Below, in pieces: positions 36,901 to 45,529 of a stretch of DNA of 64,000 nt. Both the position numbers and the translations under genes were made by a program. This stretch comes from SHWC01 sp050173345. GTDB taxonomy: Bacteria > Pseudomonadota > Alphaproteobacteria > UBA828. The notes under the pieces are model-generated. The model saw only the letters and a program-made list of their open reading frames with translations. It searched no databases and was not told where the DNA came from. Each line of letters begins with the position of its first letter. The stretch's first letter is position 1. Where the stretch lies: NCBI GenBank assembly GCA_050173345.1, contig JBFXKW010000005.1:1-64000 (forward strand). Direction: 5' to 3'.

Positions 36901-38259
36901 ATGGGAAACGACGACGAGTTTGCTCATGAGGAGTCTCCTACAGAGATCCTTGATGAGACTGACAACGGAATTTCAGATGAACTCGAAGAAGGTCCACTGA
37001 ATGCGTCAGAAGACGGAAGAGTTACACTCGACAAATCTGACCGTAGCCTGTCAGAATTCCATCGTTGGTATAAGCAAGGAAGAGTTGTTATTGACCCCGA
37101 GTGGCAACGGAATTATGTATGGGACAAACCGAGGGCATCAAAGCTGATTGAGTCTTTTCTTCTTGATATCCCGGTCCCTGTTGTTTATCTTAACAGAACA
37201 TCTGATGGAAAATATGAAGTAATTGACGGCCTTCAACGCCTTACTTCAGTATTTGATTATTTCGATAATAAATATACTCTTCAAAGACTTGATGTGAGAA
37301 CCGATTTAAATGGAAAAAGATTCCAGGAATTATCAGGAAAAGATCAGCGCAAACTTGAAGATGTAACGCTTCGATCGTTCGAGCTTACACATGGATCGAG
37401 AGATATTCAATTCATCGTCTTTGAGAGACTTAATACTGGTGGTATCAAGCTTAACGATATGGAAATTAGGAACTGTCTCTATCGTGGTGTTCTAAATGAT
37501 CTTGTTAAGGATCTTGCGGATAATAGAGATTTCAAAAGCGCTGTTGGGCAAGGTGGGCTTTCCAAGCGTATGCAAGATCGGGCTCTTGTCCTACGATTCC
37601 TCGCATTCCACGAACGCACCTACCTCAAGTGCCAGCATGGGCTCAAGCGCTTTCTGAACGAGTTTCTCGATACCTATCGGAACGCGAAACCTGAGAAGAT
37701 CGAAGAGTATCGAAGGGCGTTTGTTCACGCTATGAAGGCATGCGTCACAGTTTTTGGCGAGTCTGGATTCCGCCTGAAGAACGAGACGGTTCGCCCCGGT
37801 TCAAAGAGTGGTGGAGAGTGGGCGACGAGATTGAATATGGCGATCTTTCCGGTCGTAGCCACAAGCTTCGTTCGTTATGATCTTGGCCGGATCACGCGCG
37901 CAGCGGATGCAATCTACGAGGAATATCTCGACATGATCAATGGGGATAGCCAATGGGTAGATCGCGTTCGGCGAGCCTCTTTTGAAGCTGCCCGCCTCGA
38001 ATATACATTTAGTACATGGTATACAAGACTAGATCAGGTTCTAGAACCATTTACCTCTAACGATGATCGTAGAATTTTTTCTCGACAGCTTAAGAGAGAA
38101 ATGTTTGAGGCAAATGCAACATGCTCACTCTGCGGTCAGCGAATTTCACTCATTGATGATGCCGTTTTAGATCATGACCTACAATATTGGCGCGGGGGTA
38201 AGACTGTACCAGACAACGCACAGCTAGCCCACCGTCTATGTAACCTTAAAAAAGGATAA
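36901..38259 (+). CDS. DUF262 (GmrS-like NTPase/nuclease) protein with C-terminal HNH motif; probable phage defence
   Basis: 452 aa. An acidic N-terminal stretch (residues 1-45) is followed by a DUF262/ParB-Srx-like domain: IDPEWQRNYVWDKPR, DIPVPVVYL, the active-site DGLQRLTS at 109-116 (DGQQR in most members) and FERLNTGGIKLND. The C-terminus has Cys408-x2-Cys411, DHD at 424-426 and HRLCNLKK at 444-451, an HNH nuclease layout distinct from the DUF1524 domain of GmrD. Such proteins cut modified phage DNA. Codon use is AT-rich, unlike neighbours, indicating transfer. The stop sits at the left edge of an IS remnant, so the C-terminus may have been shortened. Confidence 0.82.
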   Translation: MGNDDEFAHEESPTEILDETDNGISDELEEGPLNASEDGRVTLDKSDRSLSEFHRWYKQGRVVIDPEWQRNYVWDKPRASKLIESFLLDIPVPVVYLNRTSDGKYEVIDGLQRLTSVFDYFDNKYTLQRLDVRTDLNGKRFQELSGKDQRKLEDVTLRSFELTHGSRDIQFIVFERLNTGGIKLNDMEIRNCLYRGVLNDLVKDLADNRDFKSAVGQGGLSKRMQDRALVLRFLAFHERTYLKCQHGLKRFLNEFLDTYRNAKPEKIEEYRRAFVHAMKACVTVFGESGFRLKNETVRPGSKSGGEWATRLNMAIFPVVATSFVRYDLGRITRAADAIYEEYLDMINGDSQWVDRVRRASFEAARLEYTFSTWYTRLDQVLEPFTSNDDRRIFSRQLKREMFEANATCSLCGQRISLIDDAVLDHDLQYWRGGKTVPDNAQLAHRLCNLKKG

Positions 38260-38641
38260 GAGCCTGACTCGGAAGTTTTGGATTTTGGCAGATGGGGTTG
38301 GCTGGATTAGTCGTGTGATCACGAGGTTGATCCTGGCGAACTTAACGAAGCCGGCAGTGATGACGGCGAGGGCCTCGTAGTTGGCCATGAGGCGGCGATT
38401 GCGGTGGCGCCGGAAGAAACAGCGCTTGATACCCATCGTCGACGCAACACCCTGATTACAATCTTCAGCGGCGCGATCCCGACCCATTCCACGTCCGTCA
38501 TATCGCTCAGGTATCACCCTTGGTGCGGCGCGTGCCGCTCGCGGGCCGCCTCGCTCCACATCGCAACCCCTCTGCCAACTCGCTTGCCGCCGACAGGATC
38601 ATATCCGATTCCTTCGACTCAATAACTTTCGGGACAGGCTC
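38260..38641. mobile_element. Degenerate IS5-type element with terminal inverted repeats (internally deleted)
   Basis: Left end GAGCCTGACTCGGAAGTTTT and right end (reverse complement) GAGCCTGTCCCGAAAGTTAT agree at most positions, forming imperfect terminal inverted repeats about 380 bp apart. The interior encodes, on the minus strand, the tail of an IS5-family transposase. At under 0.4 kb it cannot encode a full transposase, so it is an internally deleted, non-autonomous copy. No target duplication was seen. It starts one base after the DUF262 stop and ends one base before the vapC stop codon. Confidence 0.7.
38275..38559 (-). pseudogene. IS5-family transposase C-terminal fragment
   Basis: The frame contains PRVIPERYDGRGMGRDRA and FRRHRNRRLMANYEALAVI, then TAGFVKFARINLVITRL, which correspond to the last part of IS5-type transposases (the RRxATRYDKLA segment and the final hydrophobic helix). 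The catalytic DDE region is missing and the middle looks frameshifted. Confidence 0.6.
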
Positions 38642-39049
38642 TCAGTCTGCTTCGAGAAACGGGTTAGCGATGCGCAGCCCTTCGGCGAGCGTCATGCCGT
38701 GCTGCATGTCCTCCGACCACAGCGTATCGCAGCCGGCGTGAAGCACCGAGGCGGCGATCATCGCGTCGTAGATGGATAGATCGTAACGCTCGGCCAGTTC
38801 GAGCCCCGTCTCGTGCGTCTCGACCGTGAGCGGGTGGACGGTGAGCAGGCCGCGCAGCGTGGAGAGGAGCGCGTGGGTGTCCGTCCACGACAGGCGCATC
38901 TTGCGGCGGGCGACGTTCGCGAGCTCGTTGAGGACCTGCACGCTGATCGTGCCGCCGCCGGCGATGACCGCCTCCGCGCGGTCGGCCTTCCCGGCATCGC
39001 CCGACGCGACATAGACGAGGACGTTGGTGTCGATGAAGCTAGCGGGCAT
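38642..39049 (-). CDS. vapC: VapC-type PIN-domain toxin
   Basis: 135 aa. PIN RNase acidic residues are Asp7 (SFIDTNVLVY), Glu42 (LNELANVA), Asp95 (IYDAMIAA) and Asp114 (LWSEDMQ). Predicted RNA endonuclease held by the upstream VapB. Its start lies within the antitoxin gene (11-base overlap). The stop codon falls one base beyond the IS remnant, so the last residues may have been changed by the insertion. Confidence 0.88.
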   Translation of the reverse strand: MPASFIDTNVLVYVASGDAGKADRAEAVIAGGGTISVQVLNELANVARRKMRLSWTDTHALLSTLRGLLTVHPLTVETHETGLELAERYDLSIYDAMIAASVLHAGCDTLWSEDMQHGMTLAEGLRIANPFLEAD

Positions 39050-39269
39050 TCGCCTCGTCCCGCTCGAACTTGAAGTCGGCGGGGAGCCGGCCGCGGAAGG
39101 CGCGAAGCCGCTTCAACAGCGCGTCGCGCCCGGGCTTGCGCGCGACGGCGAATTGCCGGGCGCCCGCGACATGGATTTCGATCTCGTCGCCCTCCTTCAG
39201 CTCGAGCGCCTCGACCACGGCGGCGGGAAGGCGAACCGCGAGGCTGTTGCCCCACTTGGCGACTTGCAC
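39039..39269 (-). CDS. vapB: VapB/MazE-type AbrB-fold antitoxin
   Basis: About 76 aa from a GTG start at 39269, chosen because AAGGAGG lies 5 bases upstream and the encoded QVAKWGNSLAVRLPAAVVEA is the canonical SpoVT/AbrB N-terminus. DNA-binding swapped-hairpin fold at residues 1-45, then a toxin-wrapping tail (FRGRLPADFKFERDEA). It should repress its own operon through the palindrome at 39283-39308. Confidence 0.88.
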   Translation of the reverse strand: MQVAKWGNSLAVRLPAAVVEALELKEGDEIEIHVAGARQFAVARKPGRDALLKRLRAFRGRLPADFKFERDEANAR

Positions 39270-39282
39270 GCTGGCCTCCTTA

Positions 39283-39308
39283 GATATACATCGATCAATA
39301 TGTATATC
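39283..39308. promoter_or_regulatory. Operator palindrome of the vapBC operon
   Basis: GATATACAT and ATGTATATC form a perfect 9-bp inverted repeat with an 8-bp spacer, directly before the AAGGAGG of vapB. AT-rich palindromes overlapping the promoter are the usual binding sites of VapB-VapC complexes. Confidence 0.75.
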
Positions 39309-39463
39309 CAAAGACTGCCGAGGTCAAGGGAACCGCCGATTGACCGGCGGCACCTGGCTCAGGCAACCCTATCGGAAGCGCCGCTGTCCAAATGGCGCGG
39401 CGTCGAACGTCATCATGGCGGCGGCGCATGGTGCCCGCCCACGAGCCATGACGGAGATGCCAC

Positions 39464-39811
39464 ATGCAATACCTTCTGATGCTCTATGTGAGCGAGGCTG
39501 GCTGGTCCAAGCTGACCAAGGCCGAGCAGGAACAGGGCGTGGCGGCCTACTACGCCTACACCGAGGCGCTGAAGAAGGCGGGCGCCCTCGCCGGCGCGAA
39601 CCGCCTCCAGCCGAGCGCGGCGGCGACGACCGTGCGCATCGCGAACGGCAAGTCGCAGGTGCTGGACGGGCCCTATGCGGAATCGAAGGAGCAGCTCGGC
39701 GGCTACTACCTGATCGACGTGGCCGATCTCGACGCCGCGATCTCGTGGGCGGCCCGTTGCCCGGCCGCAAACCACGGCGTCGTCGAGGTACGCCCGCTCT
39801 GGAGCATGTAG
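39464..39811 (+). CDS. YCII/DGPF-domain protein
   Basis: 115 aa. MQYLLMLYVSEAGW at the start and the DGPYAESKEQLGGYYLIDV segment are the hallmark of the YCII-related (DGPF) family. These small ferredoxin-like-fold proteins are regularly encoded beside ECF42-type sigma factors, as here (11-base gap). They may be enzymes or ligand-binding partners in the response; the exact role is unknown. Confidence 0.9.
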   Translation: MQYLLMLYVSEAGWSKLTKAEQEQGVAAYYAYTEALKKAGALAGANRLQPSAAATTVRIANGKSQVLDGPYAESKEQLGGYYLIDVADLDAAISWAARCPAANHGVVEVRPLWSM

Positions 39812-39822
39812 GCTCCGCGCGC

Positions 39823-41073
39823 ATGAGCGATCGAGGAGGCGACGCGCAGGCGCGCAGCACGGCGGACACGGTCGCACGCCGCAGCTACGGCAAGCTCGTC
39901 GCCTTTCTCGCGGCCCGCACGCGGGACGTGACGGCGGCCGAAGATGCCCTGTCGGAGGCGTTCGTCGCGGCGCTGGCGGATTGGCCGCAGAACGGCTGTC
40001 CGTCGAACCCGGAAGCTTGGCTGCTGACCGTCGCCCGCCGGAAGCTGATCGATGTGGACCGGCGGCGGCGCAGCGGCGAGGCCGCAAGCGTGCAGTTGCA
40101 GCTCCTGGCGGAGGGGTTGGAGGCCGCGACCGCGGCGGCTGAAATCCCCGACCATCGCCTCGCCTTGATGTTCGCCTGCGCGCACCCGGCGCTCGATGCC
40201 GGCATCCGCGCGCCGCTGATGCTGCAGGTGGTGCTCGGCCTGGACGCCAAGATGATCGCCTCGGCGTTCCTGATGTCGCCGGCGGCCATGGGCAAGCGGC
40301 TCGTCAGGGCCAAGAGCAAGATCCGGCAAGCCGGCATTCCGTTCGGCATCCCGGAGCGCGACGAGCTTCCAGGCCGGCTCGACGCCGTGCTGGATGCCAT
40401 CTACGCCGCCTTCGCGGAGGGTTGGAGCGACCCCGGCGGGACGGATGTCGCCCGCCGCGACCTCACGGATGAAGCCATGTTCCTGGCCGGGCTGGTGACC
40501 GAGCTGCTGCCCGAGGAACCGGAGGCGCTCGGGCTGCTCGCGCTCATGCTTCACGCCGAAGCCCGACGCCACGCCCGGCGCGATGCGGCGGGCGAGTACG
40601 TGCCGCTCGCGGAGCAGGATCCGGCCTCGTGGGATGCGCAGATGATCGGCAAGGCCGAGATGCTGCTTCGGCGCGCCGGCGCTCTGGGCGCCATCGGCCG
40701 CTACCAGATCGAAGCCGCGTTGCAGTCGGCGCATGTCCATCGCTGCCGCACGGGTCAGGCCAACTGGGCGGCGGTGGTGCAGCTCTACGACGCGCTGCTC
40801 GCGGTCGCGGGCTCGCCGGTGGTCGCCATCAATCGCGCCCTGGCGATCGCGGAGATACACGGCGCCGGCGCCGCGCTCGAAGCGTTGCAAGAGGTGGCCG
40901 CCGATGCGCGGCTTGCCGAGTACCAACCCTACTGGGCCGCGCGCGCCGCGCTGCTGGCCGGCACGGGTGCACATGGCGAAGCCCGCCGCGCCTACGAGAT
41001 CGCCATCGGCCTCGAGCGCGACCCCGCCGTCCGCCGCTTCCTGCAACGGCGCCGATCGGCGTTGCCGGCATGA
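39823..41073 (+). CDS. ECF42-type RNA polymerase sigma factor with C-terminal TPR-like domain
   Basis: 416 aa. Sigma2-like region AEDALSEAFVAALADWPQNG at ~42-61, LLTVARRKLIDVDRRRR, and a sigma4 region (VLGLDAKMIASAFLMSPAAM). Unlike ordinary ECF factors it has ~240 further residues, DUF6596/SnoaL-independent helices with TPR-like pairs (ALLAVAGSPVVAINRALAIAE), typical of ECF42. No anti-sigma factor is present; in this group the C-terminal extension is thought to control activity. Probably regulates the neighbouring YCII gene. Confidence 0.9.
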   Translation: MSDRGGDAQARSTADTVARRSYGKLVAFLAARTRDVTAAEDALSEAFVAALADWPQNGCPSNPEAWLLTVARRKLIDVDRRRRSGEAASVQLQLLAEGLEAATAAAEIPDHRLALMFACAHPALDAGIRAPLMLQVVLGLDAKMIASAFLMSPAAMGKRLVRAKSKIRQAGIPFGIPERDELPGRLDAVLDAIYAAFAEGWSDPGGTDVARRDLTDEAMFLAGLVTELLPEEPEALGLLALMLHAEARRHARRDAAGEYVPLAEQDPASWDAQMIGKAEMLLRRAGALGAIGRYQIEAALQSAHVHRCRTGQANWAAVVQLYDALLAVAGSPVVAINRALAIAEIHGAGAALEALQEVAADARLAEYQPYWAARAALLAGTGAHGEARRAYEIAIGLERDPAVRRFLQRRRSALPA

Positions 41074-41327
41074 CCTCGATAGGCCACGAAAACCCCGCCG
41101 CTATCCGCCCGGCCGCGTACATCCTCGTCGGGTCTTGTCGGCCGTGTGGAAGATTACCTCCGCAGCCGCCGGCAACCACGATGGCGTGCTGCTCGCCGCG
41201 AGCGGCCTCGACTGCAGGGAAGCGCGTTCAGACGCTCATTCTGAAGCCGCCGGGGTGACGCGCTGCCAGAAATCGTTGAAGGCGATGGTGACAGCCGGCA
41301 CGCCTCCTGCACGCCGGCCGCCGCCGC

Positions 41328-42320
41328 TCATGACCTGGCGAAGTCCAAAAGGTCGGCGTTGAGCTGCGCCTTGTGGGTGTCGGTCAGCCCGTGGGGCGCG
41401 CCGGGATAGATCTTCAACGTCGCATGGGGGACGAGCTTGGCGGCCGCGCGCGCCGAGGCGTCGATCGGCACGATCTGGTCGTCGTCGCCGTGCAGGATCA
41501 GCGTCGGCTTGTCGAACTTCTTCAAGTCTTCCGTGAAGTCGGTCTCGGAGAACGCCTTGATGCAGTCATAGGTGTTCTTGTGGCCGGCCGTCATGCCTTG
41601 CAGCCAGAAGCTGTCGATCATGCCCTGGCTGACTTTCGCGCCCGGCCGGTTGAAGCCGAAGAACGGGCCTGAGGCGATGTCGCGGTAGAGCTGCGAGCGG
41701 TCGGCGATCGAGCCGGCGCGGATGCCGTCGAACACCTCGATCGGCAGGCCGCCGGGATTGGCCTCGGTCTTGAGCATCAGCGGCGGTACCGCCGAGATCA
41801 GCCCGAGCTTGGCGACGCGGCCGGTGCCGTGGCGGCCGACATAGCGCGCCACCTCGCCGCCGCCGGTCGAGAAGCCGGCCAGGATGACGTTGCGGAGATC
41901 CAGCGTCTCGATCAGCGCGGCGAGATCGTCGGCATAGGTATCCATCTCGTTGCCGTGCCAGGGCTGGCTCGACCGGCCATGGCCGCGGCGATCATGGGCG
42001 ACGACGCGGAAGCCGCTGGAGGCGAGGTGGAAGGCCTGGGCCTCCCAGCTGTCGGCGTTGAGCGGCCAGCCATGGCTGAGCACGACCGGCTGGCCGCTGC
42101 CCCAGTCCTTGTAATAGATCGACGTGCCGTCGCGGGTGGTGATGAAGTTCATGGTGCGGTTCTTCCCTTCTGTGCTGTCGGGTGCCGTCGGCTCGGCGGC
42201 CTTCACCTCTGCACGGCCGCCGAGCGCCATCGTGGTGGTGGCGGCCGCCAGGCCAAGCGCGCCCAGCATGACGTTGCGGCGGGCTTCGGATTTGGGCGGA
42301 GCCAGGATCGCATCGGTCAT
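41328..42320 (-). CDS. TAT-exported alpha/beta hydrolase, non-haem chloroperoxidase-like
   Basis: 330 aa from ATG 42320, with GGAGG six bases upstream. N-terminal ARRNVMLGALGLAAATT resembles a TAT signal. The domain matches cofactor-free haloperoxidases/esterases: VVLSHGWPLNADSW, VAHDRRGHGRS, nucleophile Ser in LAGFSTGGGEVARYVG (usually FSMGG), acid Asp in ILHGDDDQIVP and His in GAPHGLTDTH. The export signal is unusual for this mostly cytoplasmic group. Probably an esterase or perhydrolase. Confidence 0.85.
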   Translation of the reverse strand: MTDAILAPPKSEARRNVMLGALGLAAATTTMALGGRAEVKAAEPTAPDSTEGKNRTMNFITTRDGTSIYYKDWGSGQPVVLSHGWPLNADSWEAQAFHLASSGFRVVAHDRRGHGRSSQPWHGNEMDTYADDLAALIETLDLRNVILAGFSTGGGEVARYVGRHGTGRVAKLGLISAVPPLMLKTEANPGGLPIEVFDGIRAGSIADRSQLYRDIASGPFFGFNRPGAKVSQGMIDSFWLQGMTAGHKNTYDCIKAFSETDFTEDLKKFDKPTLILHGDDDQIVPIDASARAAAKLVPHATLKIYPGAPHGLTDTHKAQLNADLLDFARS

Positions 42321-42786
42321 CGGCAACCTCCGTTACAGTGGCCTGACAGGCAGCGAGGCGCGTTCGATCGCACAAACACCGGCTATCGAAGAGAACTGCC
42401 GGATGGCCCGGTTGTGAGAAGCGGGGGCGCTGTTGCCCAGCGGTCCCATACCGTTATTTGTTGCGATTCGGGGCTTCGACCACAGCAATCGGGGCAGGTG
42501 GATTCCGACCAGCACGGACGGCGCGATGCGGCGAGGAGCCTGCTGGACGCAGGCGAGCCGGCGCTCGAGGCAGAGTGGCCTGCGATTACGGCGAATCCTT
42601 CGAGCGCAACCTCGGCGCCGGCTCCAAGCTCGCCATCCCCCACGGCCTCAACCGCCTCTGGACCGACGGTGGCCTCCAATACGCGCCGCCGATATATGGT
42701 GACTAGGCTCGGTGAGCGGTTCACCCTGACCGAAGAGCTCGGCCGGCGCCGCGACGCGCCTGCCATCCGCCGAGAGGAAGAAGCCC
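42321..42786. other. Non-coding gap with no supported gene
   Basis: About 466 bp between divergent genes. Several short open frames exist (for example 42458-42706) but none has a recognisable product or ribosome-binding site. I see no clear promoter, palindrome or RNA structure. It may contain decayed sequence. Confidence 0.4.
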
Positions 42787-43233
42787 ATGCCGGAGCTTGA
42801 GCAGGCGAGCGGACGCGTACTTGCCGGGCAATGCCTATGCGGCGCCGTGCGCTATGCGGTGGCGGACGCCTTCGTCTACGCGCTCAACTGCCACTGCTCG
42901 AACTGCCGGCGAGTGACCGGCGCGGCCTTCAAGCCGTTCGCCGGCATCGAGCGCGCCAAGCTCAGACTCACCAAGGGCAACGACAAGCTCACGATCTTCG
43001 GCGACGCCGCCAACCACAACGCGCATTGCCGAACCTGCGGCTCGCTCCTCTACTCAGTCGTGCGCGACGGCGCCTTCGTCCACGTTGCGATGGGAGCCCT
43101 CATCGACGCGCCGGGCATCCGCCCGACCGCCCACATCTTCGTCGGCTCCAAGGCCCCCTGGTTCACCATCACCGACGACCTGCCGCAATACGAGGCGCAT
43201 GTGGTGCGCGCCGGGGCTGGCAACAGCGAGTAG
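42787..43233 (+). CDS. GFA-family (glutathione-dependent formaldehyde-activating-like) zinc protein
   Basis: 148 aa. Zinc-binding Cys pattern of the GFA (CENP-V) family: GQCLCGAVRYAV, NCHCSNCRRVTGAAF and AHCRTCGSLLYS. Most family members are not proven formaldehyde enzymes; several act in S-(hydroxymethyl)glutathione or other small-thiol chemistry. Ends 9 bases before the convergent guaA stop. Confidence 0.88.
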   Translation: MPELEQASGRVLAGQCLCGAVRYAVADAFVYALNCHCSNCRRVTGAAFKPFAGIERAKLRLTKGNDKLTIFGDAANHNAHCRTCGSLLYSVVRDGAFVHVAMGALIDAPGIRPTAHIFVGSKAPWFTITDDLPQYEAHVVRAGAGNSE

Positions 43234-43242
43234 GCGACGCCT

Positions 43243-44787
43243 TCACTCCCACTCGATCGTCCCCGGTGGCTTGCTCGTTACGTCGTAGACGACGCGGTTG
43301 ATGCCGCGGACCTCGTTGACGATGCGGTTGGCGACGCGGCCGAGGAAGGCCATGTCGAAGGGGTAGAAGTCGGCGGTCATGCCGTCGCTCGAGGTCACGG
43401 CGCGGAGCGCACAGACGCGCTCATAGGTGCGCGCGTCGCCCATCACGCCGACGGTCCGCACGGGCAGCAGCACGGCGAAGGCCTGCCAGATCGCGTCGTA
43501 GAGCCCGGCGTTCGCGATCTCCTCGAGGAAGATCGCGTCGGCCTTCCTGAGCGTGTCGAGCGCATCGCGCGTGATCTCGCCGGGGATGCGGATGGCGAGG
43601 CCGGGTCCCGGGAAGGGGTGGCGGCCGATCAGGCTCCGGGGCAGGCCGAGCTCGCGGCCGAGCGCGCGCACCTCGTCCTTGAAGAGCTCGCGCAAGGGCT
43701 CGACCAGCTTGAGGCGCATGCGCTCCGGCAGGCCGCCGACATTGTGGTGCGACTTGATCACCGCGCTCGGCCCCTTGACCGAGACCGATTCGATCACGTC
43801 CGGGTAGAGCGTGCCCTGCGCGAGGAAGTCGGCATCGCCGGCGCGCTTCGCCACGCGCTCGAACACCTCGATGAAGGTGTTGCCGATGATGCGGCGCTTC
43901 TGCTCCGGGTCGGTCACGCCGGCGAGCTTGCCGAGGAACTCGTCCGAAGCATCCTCGTGGATGAGCGGGATGTTGTAGCTGTCGCGGAACAGGCGGACGA
44001 CCTCGGCCGCCTCGCCGGCGCGCAACAGCCCGGTATCGACCAGCACGCAGGTGAGCTGCCTGCCGATCGCCTCGTGAATCAGCACGGCCGCGACCGAGGA
44101 ATCGACGCCGCCCGAGAGGCCGCAGATGACGCGGCCCTTGCCGACCTGGCTACGGATCGCCTCGATGGCGCGGCCGCGGAACGCCGCCATCGTCCAGTCG
44201 CCGGCGCAGCCCGCGACATGGCGCACGAAGTTCGCGATCAGCGCCGCGCCATGCGGCGTGTGCACCACCTCGAGGTGGAACTGGACGCCGTAGAAGCGCC
44301 GCGCATCATCGGCGATCGCGGCGAAGGGCGAGCCCTCGGTGACGGCGACGGTGCGGAAGCCGGGCGGCAGCGCGATCACCCTGTCGCCGTGACTCATCCA
44401 GACCTGCTCGCGCGCGCCCTTGGGCCAGACGCCGTCGAAGAGGGCGCACTCGCCCGTCACCTCGACGAAGGCGCGGCCGAACTCGCGGTGCTCGGCCGGC
44501 TCGACCCGGCCGCCCAGCATCCGGCAGATGAGCTGTTCGCCATAGCAGATGCCGAGCACCGGCACGCCGAGCGCGAAGACCTTGGCGTCGGGCACGATCG
44601 CCTCGGCCTCGGTCACCGAATCCGGACCGCCCGAGAGGATGACCGCCTTGGCGCCGAAGCCCTCGATCTCGGCGGCCGACAGGTTGCCCGGCCGGATCTC
44701 GCAATAGACGCCGGCCTCGCGCACCCGGCGCGCGATGAGCTGGCTGTATTGGGCGCCGAAATCAAGGATCAGGATGCGGTCGGTCAT
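43243..44787 (-). CDS. guaA: GMP synthase (glutamine-hydrolysing)
   Basis: 514 aa, the normal length. Converts XMP to GMP. The class I glutamine amidotransferase domain has the nucleophile Cys in LGICYGEQLICRML and the His-x-Glu dyad in GVQFHLEVVHTPHG. The ATP pyrophosphatase domain has LSGGVDSSVAA. The C-terminal dimerisation domain begins RHPFPGPGLAIRI. Follows guaB and a TPR gene on the same strand. Confidence 0.97.
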   Translation of the reverse strand: MTDRILILDFGAQYSQLIARRVREAGVYCEIRPGNLSAAEIEGFGAKAVILSGGPDSVTEAEAIVPDAKVFALGVPVLGICYGEQLICRMLGGRVEPAEHREFGRAFVEVTGECALFDGVWPKGAREQVWMSHGDRVIALPPGFRTVAVTEGSPFAAIADDARRFYGVQFHLEVVHTPHGAALIANFVRHVAGCAGDWTMAAFRGRAIEAIRSQVGKGRVICGLSGGVDSSVAAVLIHEAIGRQLTCVLVDTGLLRAGEAAEVVRLFRDSYNIPLIHEDASDEFLGKLAGVTDPEQKRRIIGNTFIEVFERVAKRAGDADFLAQGTLYPDVIESVSVKGPSAVIKSHHNVGGLPERMRLKLVEPLRELFKDEVRALGRELGLPRSLIGRHPFPGPGLAIRIPGEITRDALDTLRKADAIFLEEIANAGLYDAIWQAFAVLLPVRTVGVMGDARTYERVCALRAVTSSDGMTADFYPFDMAFLGRVANRIVNEVRGINRVVYDVTSKPPGTIEWE

Positions 44788-44874
44788 CGGGATGCTGGCT
44801 CGACGGGACGGTCGAGCCTTGTAGCCCGCCCCGCCCCGGCCGGCAAGGAAGCCGCGGCCATGCGGCCTCTTTCA

Positions 44875-44968
44875 TCGTCATTGCCCGGCTCGACCGGGGC
44901 ATCCAGAGGCGGCGGCGCCGCAGTTGCCGAAGATTCCTGGATTGCCCGGTCAAGCCGGGCAATGACGA
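44875..44968. repeat. Dispersed palindromic repeat, CGTCATTGCC family
   Basis: Left unit TCGTCATTGCCCGGCTCGAC and right unit GGTCAAGCCGGGCAATGACG face each other around a GC-rich spacer, between the TPR gene and guaA. Confidence 0.78.
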
Positions 44969-45019
44969 ATGAGGAGGAAAAGCGGCAGCGGCCGATGCGG
45001 CAGGCGGCCGGCGCGGCGC

Positions 45020-45529
45020 CTACCAGCGCGGCGAATCGAGCGTGGCGTTCTGATCGTTCTGCTTGTAGCGCTCGACCGACTCGCCCAACATGCGGCTCTC
45101 CTCGCAGCCGTCGGGGCAGAGCGCCATCAGCGTGGCGAGGTGCGCCTCGGCCTTCTCGAGATCGCCGACCATCAGATAGGCCTCGCCGATATATTCGTGC
45201 GCGCCCTTGTGCTCGGGGTCGAGCGCCAGCGCCTTGCCGTAATTGTCGAAGGCGTCGTCGAGCTGGCCGAGCCGGCGCTGGGAATAGGCGAGCATGTTGA
45301 AGGCGTCGGCGTCGGTCGGGTCGAGCCGCGCGGCCTGCTCGAACGCGTCGCGCGCGCCCGCGAAGTCGCCGCTCTCGACCAGCTCCTGCCCGGCCTCGTA
45401 GGCCTCCTCGGGCGCCGGCGCCGAGGGCTTGGTGGTGCCGGTGGCGGCGGCGCCCGCATCCGCCGCCGGCCAGGCGAGGACGGCCGCGCCCAACGCCCCG
45501 GCCGCGATCATCAGGCGAACCTTGCGCAT
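45020..45529 (-). CDS. Secreted TPR protein
   Basis: About 169 aa; two adjacent ATGs, the second with better spacing (6 bases) to GGAGG. Signal peptide VRLMIAAGALGAAVLAWPAA, an Ala/Thr/Pro linker, then three TPR units (DAFNMLAYSQRRLGQLDDAF, and repeats on each side). Probably a periplasmic scaffold. Sits between guaB and guaA, where many relatives carry an RsmB-type methyltransferase gene. Confidence 0.82.
   Translation of the reverse strand: MRKVRLMIAAGALGAAVLAWPAADAGAAATGTTKPSAPAPEEAYEAGQELVESGDFAGARDAFEQAARLDPTDADAFNMLAYSQRRLGQLDDAFDNYGKALALDPEHKGAHEYIGEAYLMVGDLEKAEAHLATLMALCPDGCEESRMLGESVERYKQNDQNATLDSPRW

Noticed and set aside
36142..39308. Prophage or integrative element
   Set aside because: No integrase, structural phage genes or direct repeats at the borders were seen; the region is better explained as a small insertion hotspot.
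42458..42706. Short plus-strand open frame between the hydrolase and GFA genes
   Set aside because: No recognisable domain or start signal; several overlapping frames exist in the same stretch.
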